In this document: positions 49,507 through 58,251 of the stretch, piece by piece
How the letters are laid out: each line of letters starts with the position of its first letter
Numbering within the stretch: the first letter of the stretch is position 1
Assembly (NCBI RefSeq): GCF_003990725.2
Contig: NZ_CP030064.1
Coordinates: 2,046,001 to 2,110,000 of the forward strand
Direction of reading: 5' to 3'
Length of the DNA stretch: 64,000 bases
Source of the DNA: Halorubrum sp. PV6
GTDB lineage: Archaea > Halobacteriota > Halobacteria > Halobacteriales > Haloferacaceae
Position numbers and translations under genes: made by a program
Notes under the pieces: generated by a model
Databases searched by the model: none
What the model saw: the letters and a program-made list of their open reading frames with translations, nothing else
What the model was told of the DNA's origin: nothing

Positions 49507-51309
49507 CTACGTCTCGTCGACGTGCCGAACCTCGCTGGCGACGCCCCGCGTCGACGAGACCATTTCGGGACCGGACATCTCGGCGCGCCCGACCGCGAAC
49601 GCCTTCGGCCCCTCGATGACGACCTCGTCGCCCACGCGGATGTCGTCGTCCGCGTCGACGACGCCGGGCGCCAAGACGGAGCCGTGGGGGACGAACGGGT
49701 CGATTTCGACGCGCTTCGTCGGCGCGTCGCTCTCGACCCACCGGCGCGCCCCGTCGATGGTGAAAGAGAGCGTGCCGTACTGCGGGACCATCGTCGCGAG
49801 CTGTTCGCCCGGCTCGCCCTCGCGCCCGGCGTCGGGGTCGTCGCCCCACACCTGCAGTTTGGGGTACCGGCCGGTGGTCCGGATGTCGGCCTCGCCGGGT
49901 CCGCCGAACAGGTCGTCGCCGGCGCCGTCCCCGAGCAGGTAGTCGGCGAGCGCTCGGACCGTGTTGTGTTCGCGCTCCCGCTTGCTGTAGGCCGGCTCGC
50001 CCTGCAGGGCGGCGTTTAACTCCCCGAGCGACTCGTCGCTCGTCGGGTGGCCGACGCAGGTGTACTCGAAGGGTACGTCGATCGCGGGGTTGGCTTCGAC
50101 CCGCTCGCAGATCTCGCGGTAGCCGTCCTCGGGGACGTGCGCGATCACTCGCGAGTAGTCGTTGCGCTCCAGATATCGGCGGAGAACCTCGCTGACGAAG
50201 CCGATCTCGTCTTCGCTCCAGTCGCCGGTGACGACGGCGTCGTAGTGTTGTGCGGGGTAGGTCGTCTCCAGCTCCTGCGGGACCACGCCGATCGGCGAGG
50301 TCATCGAGACCGTGTGCCCGCGCCACTGGATCGCGTCGTGGAACTGCCCGTGGCTCTGCGAGTCGCTGTACGGTTTGGTGGCCGAACACGGGACCAACAC
50401 GAGCGGCTGGTCGGTGAACCGGTTGCGGTACCGGCTCGTCACCCGGTCGGCGAATCGGCGAATTTCGACGCGGTCGAGCGTCTCGCTCGTCGCCGCCGTC
50501 ACCTCGGCGTCGCGCATGAGCGGCGTCCGCGCTTCGAGGTACCCCCACTGGTCGTCGAACTCGCGGAACGCGGCCGTGAGCCACTGCTCGTGGCGGGTCT
50601 GTCCCTCGATGTAGTCGCGCAGGCGCCCGGCGCGGATTCGCTCGCGGACCCGCCGCAACTCGGCGCGGAGCGCGTTGACGTTGTGGTCGGCACAGTCCTC
50701 CCGCGTGAACTCGTCGCGGGGTTTCGCGCAGGCGGGACAGGCGCAGGGGAGCTCTTCGAGGTCCTCCAAGAAGTGTTCGGCGTCGGCGGTGCAGTACATC
50801 CCCTGGGTGCCCTTCGTGCGCGCCAGCGTCGCGTCGACGAGGTCGACGCCGGCGTACGCGAGCAGCGCGACGTTCCGGGGGGTGGCGACGCCCGAGAGGA
50901 CGAGCGCGGTGTCGGCCGGGAGCGCGTCCTTCGCGGTCACGATTGCCTCCTTGAACGCCTCGCCGTGGCCGACGAAGCCGGACGCGTCCGCGAGAACGTA
51001 GGCGTCGGCGCCCACGTCGCGGGGGGTCCCGCTGTCGACGACGGCCGCGGACGGGAACTCGACGGCGGGGTGGTCGACGGCGAACGACTCGCGGACCTCG
51101 TCGCGGGTGCCCGCGGGGAACGCGCGGTGCGGGAGGACGGTGAGCGCCTCTTCGTCGCCGTCGGGGACCGTGCGCTCGGCCGCCCAGAGGCTGCCCGCGT
51201 CCGCGAGGAACGGGTCCGCGAGCGCCGGCGTCGTCACGGGGTCGGAGAGGCGAAGCTCCCCGAGCCGGGCGGCGCCGTCGCGCTCGTGGACTTCGAAGTA
51301 CTCGGTCAT
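49507..51309 (-). CDS. arcS: Archaeosine synthase subunit alpha ArcS
   Basis: The 600-residue TgtA2-type protein begins with a TGT-like half (1-250) whose zinc site reads ELPCACPACAKPRDEF. The ArcS-specific core has VLVPCSATKPYSDSQSHGQFHDAI (about 312-335), with the Lys that attacks preQ0 in tRNA. A C-terminal PUA domain (about 525-595) carries IRVGDEVVIEGPKAFAVGRAEMSGPEM. It converts preQ0 at tRNA position 15 to archaeosine or its lysine adduct. The partner TGT gene lies 560 bases upstream on the same strand, with a divergent small gene between. Confidence 0.94.
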   Translation of the reverse strand: MTEYFEVHERDGAARLGELRLSDPVTTPALADPFLADAGSLWAAERTVPDGDEEALTVLPHRAFPAGTRDEVRESFAVDHPAVEFPSAAVVDSGTPRDVGADAYVLADASGFVGHGEAFKEAIVTAKDALPADTALVLSGVATPRNVALLAYAGVDLVDATLARTKGTQGMYCTADAEHFLEDLEELPCACPACAKPRDEFTREDCADHNVNALRAELRRVRERIRAGRLRDYIEGQTRHEQWLTAAFREFDDQWGYLEARTPLMRDAEVTAATSETLDRVEIRRFADRVTSRYRNRFTDQPLVLVPCSATKPYSDSQSHGQFHDAIQWRGHTVSMTSPIGVVPQELETTYPAQHYDAVVTGDWSEDEIGFVSEVLRRYLERNDYSRVIAHVPEDGYREICERVEANPAIDVPFEYTCVGHPTSDESLGELNAALQGEPAYSKREREHNTVRALADYLLGDGAGDDLFGGPGEADIRTTGRYPKLQVWGDDPDAGREGEPGEQLATMVPQYGTLSFTIDGARRWVESDAPTKRVEIDPFVPHGSVLAPGVVDADDDIRVGDEVVIEGPKAFAVGRAEMSGPEMVSSTRGVASEVRHVDET

Positions 51310-51398
51310 ACTCCCTCTCGCGGGGGGACGGTCAATTCTCTTGTGTTCCGCGGTCGCCCCGGCCGAACCGTTAGGTTCCCGGCGCTCGTATCAGTCGT

Positions 51399-51845
51399 AT
51401 GGAGATAACCGGCCCGTGGGACCGCGACCGAATCGACGAGTTCCTCGGCGAGGCGCGGGTCCCGGTTCGGCTCGGCTGTCGCACCCCGCGTGACGCCCCG
51501 TGGATCGTCTCGCTGTGGTTCTCGTGGGACGGGGCCGTCAACTGCGCGACGAGCGCGAGCGCCGACCTCGCCGACTTCCTCGCGGCGGACGACCACGTGT
51601 CCTTCGAGGTGTCGACGAACGACCCGCCTTATAAAGGAGTGCGGGGACGCGGACACGCGGCGGTGTCGCCGGACGCGGACAAGGAGCTGCTGCGAGCGCT
51701 GTTGAATCGGTACCTCGGCGGGACCGACAACCCGACCGCCGACCGGCTCCTCCGACCGGAGCGCGAAGAGGTGAAGATCCGGATCGAACCGGAGCGGCTC
51801 CACTCGTGGGACTACAGCGGGCGGATGGGATCGGCCGACGACTGA
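51399..51845 (+). CDS. Pyridoxamine 5'-phosphate oxidase-like (split-barrel) protein
   Basis: The 148-residue protein has RVPVRLGCRTPRDAPWIVSLWFSWDGAVNCATSASADLADFLAADDHVSFEVSTNDPPYKGVRGRG, the FMN-binding split-barrel pattern of PNPOx-like proteins. The C-terminal half EEVKIRIEPERLHSWDYSGRM is also typical. A flavin or F420-type cofactor is likely; the reaction is unknown. It is the only plus-strand gene between arcS and tgtA. Confidence 0.8.
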   Translation: MEITGPWDRDRIDEFLGEARVPVRLGCRTPRDAPWIVSLWFSWDGAVNCATSASADLADFLAADDHVSFEVSTNDPPYKGVRGRGHAAVSPDADKELLRALLNRYLGGTDNPTADRLLRPEREEVKIRIEPERLHSWDYSGRMGSADD

Positions 51846-51866
51846 CCGCGGCCGCGAGCCGACCGT

Positions 51867-53372
51867 TTAGCGCCCGATGAACCGCAGGTTTTCGACGTCC
51901 ACGCTGTCGGGCACGGCCTCGACGGCGCGCGCCACCCAGTCGTCGTGGCCGAGCGTGATGTCGGCGTCCGGGTTGGCGTCGACGAGGCTCGCGACCCCCT
52001 CGGCGGCCGCGACCTGCGCCGCGCCGTCGATCCGGTCCGGGACCTCCGCGGTGAGCGGGTACGTCTCCGAGAGCGCCCGCGGGAAGGGACCGAAGGGGGG
52101 CTTTATCCGCCACACGGCGTCGTACTCGTGGTTCGACGGCGCGTCCGACTCGGTGAGGAGGAGCCGGTCGGGGACCGCGAGCCGCGAGAGCCGGTCGTGG
52201 TGCCGGCTGACCTCGGGCCGGCGGGCCGACTCGTGCGAGGTGTAGAAGAACGCGTCTTTCGACACCGGGTCGGTCCGCTCCAGTTCGTCGGCGTGGTCGA
52301 GGAGGGTCCGGAACCCGTCGAGCATCGCGGGGTGGCCGCGGGCGCGTCGGTCGACGAGTTGGAGGAGGTTGCCGGACCGGATCGCGGCCTTCACGCGACG
52401 CAGCTCCTCGAAGGTGACGTGGAGGTTGTGTTCGGCGAGGAGCTGCTCGGCGGAGCGGTCCTCGTCGTCGGGGCCGGCCCCGTCGTCCATCGCTCGGAGG
52501 TCCGCGGGCGTGTACTCGGCGCAGACGGGACACGAGCAGGGGAAGTACTCCATCGATTCGAGGTGTTCGGTGCCGGAGACCGTGAGGTAGCGCCCGTCGC
52601 GCGCCATCAGCGCGTAGGCGGCCGAGTCGAACAGGTCACAGCCGGCCGCGACGGCCAGCGCGAGCATCATCGGGTGGCCGGCACCGAACAGGTGGACCGG
52701 CGCGTCGGGGGCGAGCCCGCGCTTGGCCGCCCGCACCGCCTCGACGACCTCGGCGTAGCGGTAGGAGTTTAAGAGGGGAACCATCGCCCCGACGGGGAAC
52801 ACGTCGAGGTCGCTCGCGCTCGCGTGTCGGCCGGCCTCCTCGCGGAGGTCGGGGAACGTCGACCCCTGCACGGGGGCGTTGACGAGCATCTCGCCCGTCT
52901 CCGCCGCCTCGGCGTCGGCGATGGCCTGCCGGGTCGTCGCCAGCTCCCGCTCGGCGCGCTCGCGGTCGACGTCGGGGGGCGTCGGCACGTCGACCGGGGT
53001 GGCCACGTCGCTGCCGATCCGCCGCTGGAACTCGATTATCTCTTCGGTCGTGACATCGATCTCGCCGTACTCGGCCAGTTGGAAGGAGCCGGAGTCGGTC
53101 ATGATCGCGCCGTCGAACCCCAAGAAGTCGTGGAGCCCCTGATCGAGGACCCGGTCGCGGATCCGGTCGGTACTACGGATGATGTAGGAGTTCGTGATCA
53201 GCATCTCCGCGCCGAACTCCGCGGCGAGCCGCGACGGCTCGACGGTGAGGACGTTGGGGTTGACGACCGGCAGCAGCGCCGGCGTCTCGACGGTTACCCC
53301 GGCGCGGGGGACCTCCAGCCGACCGATCCGCCCGGCGGCGTCGTGGTCCCGGATCTCGAAGTGATCGCGCAT
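51867..53372 (-). CDS. tgtA: tRNA-guanine(15) transglycosylase
   Basis: The 501-residue archaeal TGT has [19 protein letters not shown] near residue 89 (the Asp of DSGSFQ acts in catalysis), [19 protein letters not shown] near 162 and [38 protein letters not shown] near 225. The zinc site [13 protein letters not shown] lies near 277. It exchanges guanine 15 of tRNA for preQ0, the substrate of ArcS. It is shorter than thermophile TGT and ends without a clear PUA domain; here the PUA is carried by ArcS. A CTTACC promoter element is 28 bases upstream. Confidence 0.95.
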   Translation of the reverse strand: MRDHFEIRDHDAAGRIGRLEVPRAGVTVETPALLPVVNPNVLTVEPSRLAAEFGAEMLITNSYIIRSTDRIRDRVLDQGLHDFLGFDGAIMTDSGSFQLAEYGEIDVTTEEIIEFQRRIGSDVATPVDVPTPPDVDRERAERELATTRQAIADAEAAETGEMLVNAPVQGSTFPDLREEAGRHASASDLDVFPVGAMVPLLNSYRYAEVVEAVRAAKRGLAPDAPVHLFGAGHPMMLALAVAAGCDLFDSAAYALMARDGRYLTVSGTEHLESMEYFPCSCPVCAEYTPADLRAMDDGAGPDDEDRSAEQLLAEHNLHVTFEELRRVKAAIRSGNLLQLVDRRARGHPAMLDGFRTLLDHADELERTDPVSKDAFFYTSHESARRPEVSRHHDRLSRLAVPDRLLLTESDAPSNHEYDAVWRIKPPFGPFPRALSETYPLTAEVPDRIDGAAQVAAAEGVASLVDANPDADITLGHDDWVARAVEAVPDSVDVENLRFIGR

Positions 53373-53447
53373 ACCCGGAGTGGGCGGACGCGGGCGGTAA
53401 GGGTTGCGTTCGGGGGCGACGGGAGGGGACTCCGACCCCGCCTCGCC

Positions 53448-54224
53448 TCAGAGCCCCGTCGGATGGCTCAGGTAGGTCGTCTCCAGCCCCCACTCTTCCG
53501 TCAGCGCCTGCAGCGACCGAACGCCGAACGTCTCGGTCGCGTAGTGGCCCGCGAGGAAGACGGTCAGGCCGGCCTCCCGCGCCTCGTGGTAGGCCTTCCC
53601 CTTCCCCTCGCCCGTGATGAGCGCGTCGGCGCCCGCCTCGACCGCCTCGTCGAGCCAATCGGTCCCGGACCCGGTGACGACGGCGACGCGCTGGATCTCG
53701 TCGGGGCCGAAGTCGAGCACCTGCGTCGGCGACGGGTCGTCGTCCGACTGTCCCTCGAAGCCGTCGAGCGTCTCGCGGATCGCGGCCGCCGACCGCGGCG
53801 CCGCCGTCTCCCCGATCGTTCCGATCGTGACGGGGCCGAGTTCGCCGAACGGCTCCCGGTCGGCGAGCCCGAGTTCCGCCGCGACGCCGGCGGCGTTACC
53901 CAGGTCGGCGTGACCGTCGAGCGGGAGGTGTGAGACGTACAGCGCGATATCGTGGTCGGCGAGCGCCGAAATCCGGTCGTACGCTCGGCCGGTCACGCGG
54001 TCGATCCCGCCCCACGAGATGCCGTGGTGGACGACGAGGACGTCGGCGCCCGCGTCGGCCGCGGCCTCGATCGTCGCGGTCGCGGCGTCGACCGCGAAGG
54101 CGACGTGGTCAACTGTGCCGCGGTCCGATCCAACCTGCAACCCGTTCGCGCTGGCGTCGACGTCGGCGTACGCCGCCGTGTCGAGTCGGTCGTCGAGCCG
54201 TCGGACGTACTCGGAACGCTCCAT
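53448..54224 (-). CDS. Nif3-like dinuclear metal centre protein
   Basis: The 258-residue protein starts at the ATG at 54224, with CTTTATTC about 26 bases upstream. It has NGLQVGSDRGTVDHVAFAVDAATATIEAAADAGADVLVVHHGISWGG near residue 27 and ALYVSHLPLDGHADLGNAAGVAAELGL near 93. GADALITGEGKGKAYHEAREAGLTVFLAGHYATETFG lies near 197. These hold the His/Glu/Asp ligands of the two-metal site. Members are linked to GTP cyclohydrolase I-like folds; function is not settled. Confidence 0.9.
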   Translation of the reverse strand: MERSEYVRRLDDRLDTAAYADVDASANGLQVGSDRGTVDHVAFAVDAATATIEAAADAGADVLVVHHGISWGGIDRVTGRAYDRISALADHDIALYVSHLPLDGHADLGNAAGVAAELGLADREPFGELGPVTIGTIGETAAPRSAAAIRETLDGFEGQSDDDPSPTQVLDFGPDEIQRVAVVTGSGTDWLDEAVEAGADALITGEGKGKAYHEAREAGLTVFLAGHYATETFGVRSLQALTEEWGLETTYLSHPTGL

Positions 54225-54274
54225 ACCGACCCGTGCGCCGGGCGGGGAATAAAGCGCGCGGCTCCGGGCGCCGG

Positions 54275-55249
54275 CTACCGCCGCGCCGCGAGGAACGCCT
54301 CGACCGCCTCGCGGTCCGGCAGCGCCGTCATGCCGCCGCGCTCCCCCACGGAGAGCGCGGCCGTCGCGTTGGCGAACGCGAGCGCGCCGTCGAGGGCCGG
54401 GGAGTCGGCGTCGGTCACCCCCGACAGGAGCGCCACCAGCCCCGCGGTGAACGCGTCGCCGGCGCCGGTCGCGTCGACCGCGTCGACGCGGAACCCGTCG
54501 TGTCGGGCGGTCGTCTCCCCCCACGGCGCCGCCGGGGAACTCGCCGCGACCGCGCCCGCGGCGCCGAGCGTGACGACCGCCGTGTGCGGGCCGTGGGTTA
54601 ACAGATCGCTCGCCAGTTCCGGCCCCTCGTCCGCGGAGATGCCGGTCGCGGCCACGTCCTCGTCGCTCGCGAAGGCCACGTCGGCGTCGCCGAGGATGTC
54701 GCGGATCGCGTCGACCACGGCGTCGCGGTCCCCCGCCGGGACCAGGTCCGGTCGGTAGTTCACGTCGAACGAGACCGTACAGCCCCGCTCGGCGGCCGCG
54801 GCCGCCAGCTCGCGCATCGCGCGCCGGCCCGTCGGGCGGGTGAGGGCGACGCCGCCGAGGTGGACCCACGAGGCGGTCGCCAGCGCGTCGGTCGGGACCG
54901 CGTCGGGCTCGAAGCCGAACGTCACGTCTCGCGAGCCGTAAAACCGGAAGCGTCGGTCGTCGACGCCCGGCGGCGAGACCACGCCGAGCGCGGTGTTGCC
55001 GTCGACCCGCCTCGCGAGCGCGTCGTCGACGCCCTCCCGGTCGAGCGTCTCCCGGAGGAAGTCGCCGAAGGGGTCGTCGCCGAGGCGGGTCCAGAACGCC
55101 GGGGTCGCGCCGAGCCGCGAGAGCCCGACCGCGACGTTTGCCGGGGCGCCGCCCGGTCGGTGCGTGAAGCCGTCCACGTCGTGGAGCGTCTCACCGGGGT
55201 TCGGGAGCAGGTCGACGAGCGTCTCGCCGGCGACGAGGATGTCAGTCAT
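54275..55249 (-). CDS. PfkB family sugar kinase (fructokinase/KDG-kinase-like)
   Basis: The 324-residue protein begins ILVAGETLVDLLPNPGETLHDVDGFTHRPGGAPANVAVGLSRLG, with the first PfkB motif. It carries DAVDATGAGDAFTAGLVALL near residue 250 (catalytic Asp). RFYGSRDVTFGFEPDAVP suggests the fructokinase subgroup. It phosphorylates a sugar with ATP; the exact sugar is open. The coding end shares the sequence pattern RRGGMTALPDREAVEAFLAARR with the end of the other PfkB protein at 7647-8693. Confidence 0.88.
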   Translation of the reverse strand: MTDILVAGETLVDLLPNPGETLHDVDGFTHRPGGAPANVAVGLSRLGATPAFWTRLGDDPFGDFLRETLDREGVDDALARRVDGNTALGVVSPPGVDDRRFRFYGSRDVTFGFEPDAVPTDALATASWVHLGGVALTRPTGRRAMRELAAAAAERGCTVSFDVNYRPDLVPAGDRDAVVDAIRDILGDADVAFASDEDVAATGISADEGPELASDLLTHGPHTAVVTLGAAGAVAASSPAAPWGETTARHDGFRVDAVDATGAGDAFTAGLVALLSGVTDADSPALDGALAFANATAALSVGERGGMTALPDREAVEAFLAARR

Positions 55250-55306
55250 ACCTCGAAGGAGCGGCGTCGGTCGCTATGAAAGTACGGTTCGTCGGCGCGG
55301 GTGGAT

Positions 55307-55342
55307 GGGTGGGTTGACGCGGGCGGGTGGGTTGACGCGGGC
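55307..55342 (+). repeat. Perfect 18-base tandem duplication
   Basis: GGGTGGGTTGACGCGGGC occurs at 55307-55324 and again, exactly, at 55325-55342. It lies between the end of the DHH gene and the promoter of the PfkB gene. Confidence 0.9.
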
Positions 55343-55377
55343 AGGTCGCAGCGCCACCGGAGCCGGAACGATCCCGC

Positions 55378-56625
55378 CTACTCCGCGTCGGTCGCGTCGC
55401 CGTCCGCGACCTCGTCCGCGACCGCCTCGAACGCCGCGAGGATGACGCGCTTGCAGGCCTGTCCCTCGGTCGTCCAGTGCTGTGCGTAGTCGAGCATGTC
55501 GTCGTAGATGTCGGGCTTGCAGCCGGCCGCCTGCGGGTGGCCGCCGCCGTTCACCTTCCCGGCGACCTCGTGAGCGTGCTGGAACTCCTCGGAGCCGCGG
55601 ATCGACGCCGAGCCGGCGGGTTTGACGATCACGGCGGCGTCGGCGCCCCGCTCGCGGAGCGACTCGGCGACTTCGTTCTGGGAACAGCGACCGTAGGTTA
55701 CGGCGACGCTCCACTCGTCGACCTCGTGGGTGACGGCTCGGTCGACGGCGGCGTCGATCCGGGCCTGCTTCTCGACGCGCCGATCGGCGACGAACGACTG
55801 GACGGTCTCGGGGAGGTCGGCGCCGTACGCGCCCACGATCGTCGCGTACTCCTCGCTGCCGGCCCAGTACGAGTAGTCGGCCAGATCGTCGGAGCGGGGG
55901 TCCGCCTTGATCCAGAGGTCGTGATCGCGGGTCACGGTCGCGAGTTCGCTCCAGCGGTCGTCGAACTCGTGATCGAGCGAGCGGAGCGCCACGTCGGCGG
56001 TACACTCCTCGTCGGACTCGCCGACCACGAGATCGACGCCGAGGTCGCGGACGGCCGCCGCCGTCTCGTCGTCCCACTGGTGGTGGTCGAACCACCGGAT
56101 CGAGGCGGTCGTCTCCGCGAGCGCCTCCAGCGGCTCCGCGATCCACTCGTAGTCGTCGGGACAGAGGTCACAGACGAACAGATCGATATCGTCGTCGGCG
56201 TACGCGAGCACGCGTTCAAGCGACGTGTCGATGGAGTACGGCCCGGCGGCGACCAGCCCGACCGCGGACTCGGCGTGCGCGTCCTCGGTGTCGTCGGCGT
56301 CCCGCGATTCGTCGCCGTCGCCGGCCTCGTCGGCGGCGTCTCCCTCACCCGCTCCCGCCCCATCGTCGAGCCGGGCGGCGATGGCGGCCTCGAAGGAGTC
56401 GGGGTCGAGCGCGGCGTCGTACGCCTCGCGGACCATCGCCGCACAGGCGAGGCCGTCGGCGTCGCCGTCGGCGATCACGACGGCTTCGCTCCCCTCGATG
56501 GCTTCGCGTGCGCGTCGCTCGGCGCGCTCCTCGTCGAGCGAGTCCGGATAGAAGAAGCCCTTGCCGGGCAGCCGCGTGTACCGCGAACGGGGAACGTTCC
56601 CCTCGTCGATGAGTTCGTCGTCCAT
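55378..56625 (-). CDS. RecJ-like DHH/DHHA1 phosphoesterase
   Basis: The 415-residue protein has the DHH motif series AVVIADGDADGLACAAMVREA near residue 48, DDIDLFVCDLCPDDYEW near 146, ASIRWFDHHQWDDET near 176 (DHH) and ATVTRDHDLW near 230. A C-terminal DHHA1 domain contains GSASIRGSEEFQHAHEVAGKVNGGGHPQAAGCKPD. It is probably a single-strand nuclease or nanoRNase of the archaeal RecJ/GAN type. An acidic linker (about 88-120) is inserted after the first motif. It is the gene nearest the Usp gene; no partner is visible. Confidence 0.88.
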   Translation of the reverse strand: MDDELIDEGNVPRSRYTRLPGKGFFYPDSLDEERAERRAREAIEGSEAVVIADGDADGLACAAMVREAYDAALDPDSFEAAIAARLDDGAGAGEGDAADEAGDGDESRDADDTEDAHAESAVGLVAAGPYSIDTSLERVLAYADDDIDLFVCDLCPDDYEWIAEPLEALAETTASIRWFDHHQWDDETAAAVRDLGVDLVVGESDEECTADVALRSLDHEFDDRWSELATVTRDHDLWIKADPRSDDLADYSYWAGSEEYATIVGAYGADLPETVQSFVADRRVEKQARIDAAVDRAVTHEVDEWSVAVTYGRCSQNEVAESLRERGADAAVIVKPAGSASIRGSEEFQHAHEVAGKVNGGGHPQAAGCKPDIYDDMLDYAQHWTTEGQACKRVILAAFEAVADEVADGDATDAE

Positions 56626-56690
56626 ACCGGCGAACCGGTCGGGAGCGGGAAAACTCCGCCGTTCTCCGGCGGTCGCGGGCGTGTCCGCGC

Positions 56691-57155
56691 TCAGATCGTC
56701 GTCCGCCGCGGGTCCTCGTCGGTGAGTTGGCGGACGGTGAGGACGGGGATCGGACAGGTCCGGACGACGCGCTCGGCGACCGAGCCGATGAGGAATCGGT
56801 TCTCCCCGTGTCTGCCGCGGGTGCCCATCGCGACCACGTCGGCGTCGACACCGCGCGCGTAGTCGGAGATTTCGGCGGCCGGCCGGCCCTCGCGAACCTC
56901 GGTCGAGATGGAGATGTCGGCGTCGTGGGCTGTCGCGGCGTCGGTCACTTGGTCGATCGCCGCCGCGCCGCGGTCGTCGAGCGCCTCGCGGAGGTCGTCG
57001 CGGACCTCGTCGGGCGTGGACTCGACCTCGCCGCTGTCAACGACGTAGACGGCGTGAACCTCCGCGTCGAACCGCACGGCGACGTCGATCGCGACCTCGA
57101 CGGCCCGGCGGACGCTGTCGGAGCCGTCGGTCGCGACCACGATCGTGTCGAACAT
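56691..57155 (-). CDS. Universal stress protein (single UspA domain)
   Basis: The 154-residue protein begins MFDTIVVATDGSDSVRRAVEVAIDVA. It has the nucleotide-binding pattern VVAMGTRGRHGENRFLIGSVAERVVRTCPIPVLTVR. A TTTTTAAC TATA box lies about 28 bases before the ATG at 57155. It probably binds ATP as a dimer. The gene is single and diverges from the pilin-like gene. Confidence 0.9.
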   Translation of the reverse strand: MFDTIVVATDGSDSVRRAVEVAIDVAVRFDAEVHAVYVVDSGEVESTPDEVRDDLREALDDRGAAAIDQVTDAATAHDADISISTEVREGRPAAEISDYARGVDADVVAMGTRGRHGENRFLIGSVAERVVRTCPIPVLTVRQLTDEDPRRTTI

Positions 57156-57230
57156 AGACACCCGTTCGCCGAGGCGATAGTTAAAAACAGGCGGTCGATG
57201 CCGCTGTCTCGCGACGGTGGATGCGGTATG

Positions 57231-57238
57231 GTTTATAC
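57231..57238 (+). promoter_or_regulatory. TATA box of the pilin-like gene
   Basis: GTTTATAC is centred about 28 bases before the ATG at 57262. A second AT-rich GGTTTAAATAA lies immediately before the start codon. Confidence 0.65.
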
Positions 57239-57261
57239 CTACCACCGTCGTGGTTTAAATA

Positions 57262-58185
57262 ATGGATTCGAGGGCACAGTCGACCGTCGTCGCCACGGTG
57301 CTCCTCGTGGCGATCGTGTTCATTGTCGGTGGGACCATCTTCGTTGCCGGGTCCAACACGGTCGGCGACACGCCGCGTACCGCGCCGAGTACGGCGCTCA
57401 ATCTCGACATGAACAGCTCGTCGCTCGTGTTCACCCATCTGTCGGGCGAGTCGCTCAACGCGAGCGACACCGTCGTCGTTTTAAATGGCAACGACGGGAA
57501 CACGGAGCGGATTCGGCTGTCCGACGCGGTTGACAGCGACGCCGACGGCCGCCTGACCGTCGGTGAGAGCGTCACGCTGCTGTACACCGCGTCTGCCAGT
57601 TCGTACACGGTGTACCTGGTGGACGAGGCGAGCAAGCAGCCGATCGGAAACTGGCGGCGCACCGTCTCGGTTCTCGGTGTCGACCTGGGGACGAACGGTG
57701 GGGGGCTCAAAGCGTCGGGAGACGTCAACCCAGGCAGTGATAATGGGACTGCCACGGTATCGCAGAACGGACGGACAGTCAAAATAAAGGGGAACCAATG
57801 GGCCCAAACTGACAAATCCTACACAATAACGCCGGACACGACGCTGTCTGTGACGTTCGAAAGCGACGTGGTCTGTGAGATTCATGCGGTCGGGTTTGCC
57901 GAAGGACAAGACGAAAGCCGGATGATCCGCCTTGCGGGCACCCAAAATTGGGGAACGAACGTGACGGACCTCGGTGAGCCGTACTATCAGGAAGGCTCCG
58001 GACGGGTCCGCTATCAGATTCCGATCGGGGAGTACTACGATGACGAGGGGCAGTTGACCGGCGGCGAACTCACCGCAGAGTTGGTGTTGACGAACGACTG
58101 CGATGACCAGAGCGGTCTCGTGGATGGGACGAACGATCCAGAAGACGTAGAGTCGACGTACAGCGGAATCGACGTGTCGACGTAG
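57262..58185 (+). CDS. Type IV pilin-like protein with a C-terminal beta-sandwich domain
   Basis: The 307-residue protein begins MDSRAQSTVVATVLLVAIVFIVGG, a pilin-type N-terminus cut by PibD-like peptidases. An Ig-like pilin domain follows (about 35-140). From about 155 to 290 the sequence changes character. RTVKIKGNQWAQTDKSYTITPDTTLSVTFESDVVCEIHAVGF leads to IRLAGTQNW and RYQIPIGEYY, ending TAELVLTNDCDD. This order (Trp, nTvL, EIH-GF, L-GTQNWG, Y-IPIG, V-DCD) is one I know from domains of bacterial secreted hydrolases. The 3' part of the gene is lower in GC than its 5' part. It is probably a surface adhesive pilin. Confidence 0.7.
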   Translation: MDSRAQSTVVATVLLVAIVFIVGGTIFVAGSNTVGDTPRTAPSTALNLDMNSSSLVFTHLSGESLNASDTVVVLNGNDGNTERIRLSDAVDSDADGRLTVGESVTLLYTASASSYTVYLVDEASKQPIGNWRRTVSVLGVDLGTNGGGLKASGDVNPGSDNGTATVSQNGRTVKIKGNQWAQTDKSYTITPDTTLSVTFESDVVCEIHAVGFAEGQDESRMIRLAGTQNWGTNVTDLGEPYYQEGSGRVRYQIPIGEYYDDEGQLTGGELTAELVLTNDCDDQSGLVDGTNDPEDVESTYSGIDVST

Positions 58186-58251
58186 CAGACTCTTCTCTCG
58201 AAGCGGTACGCGACCGCAGACTCACCTTTTAAATCCCGGCCGCGTCCCGCC

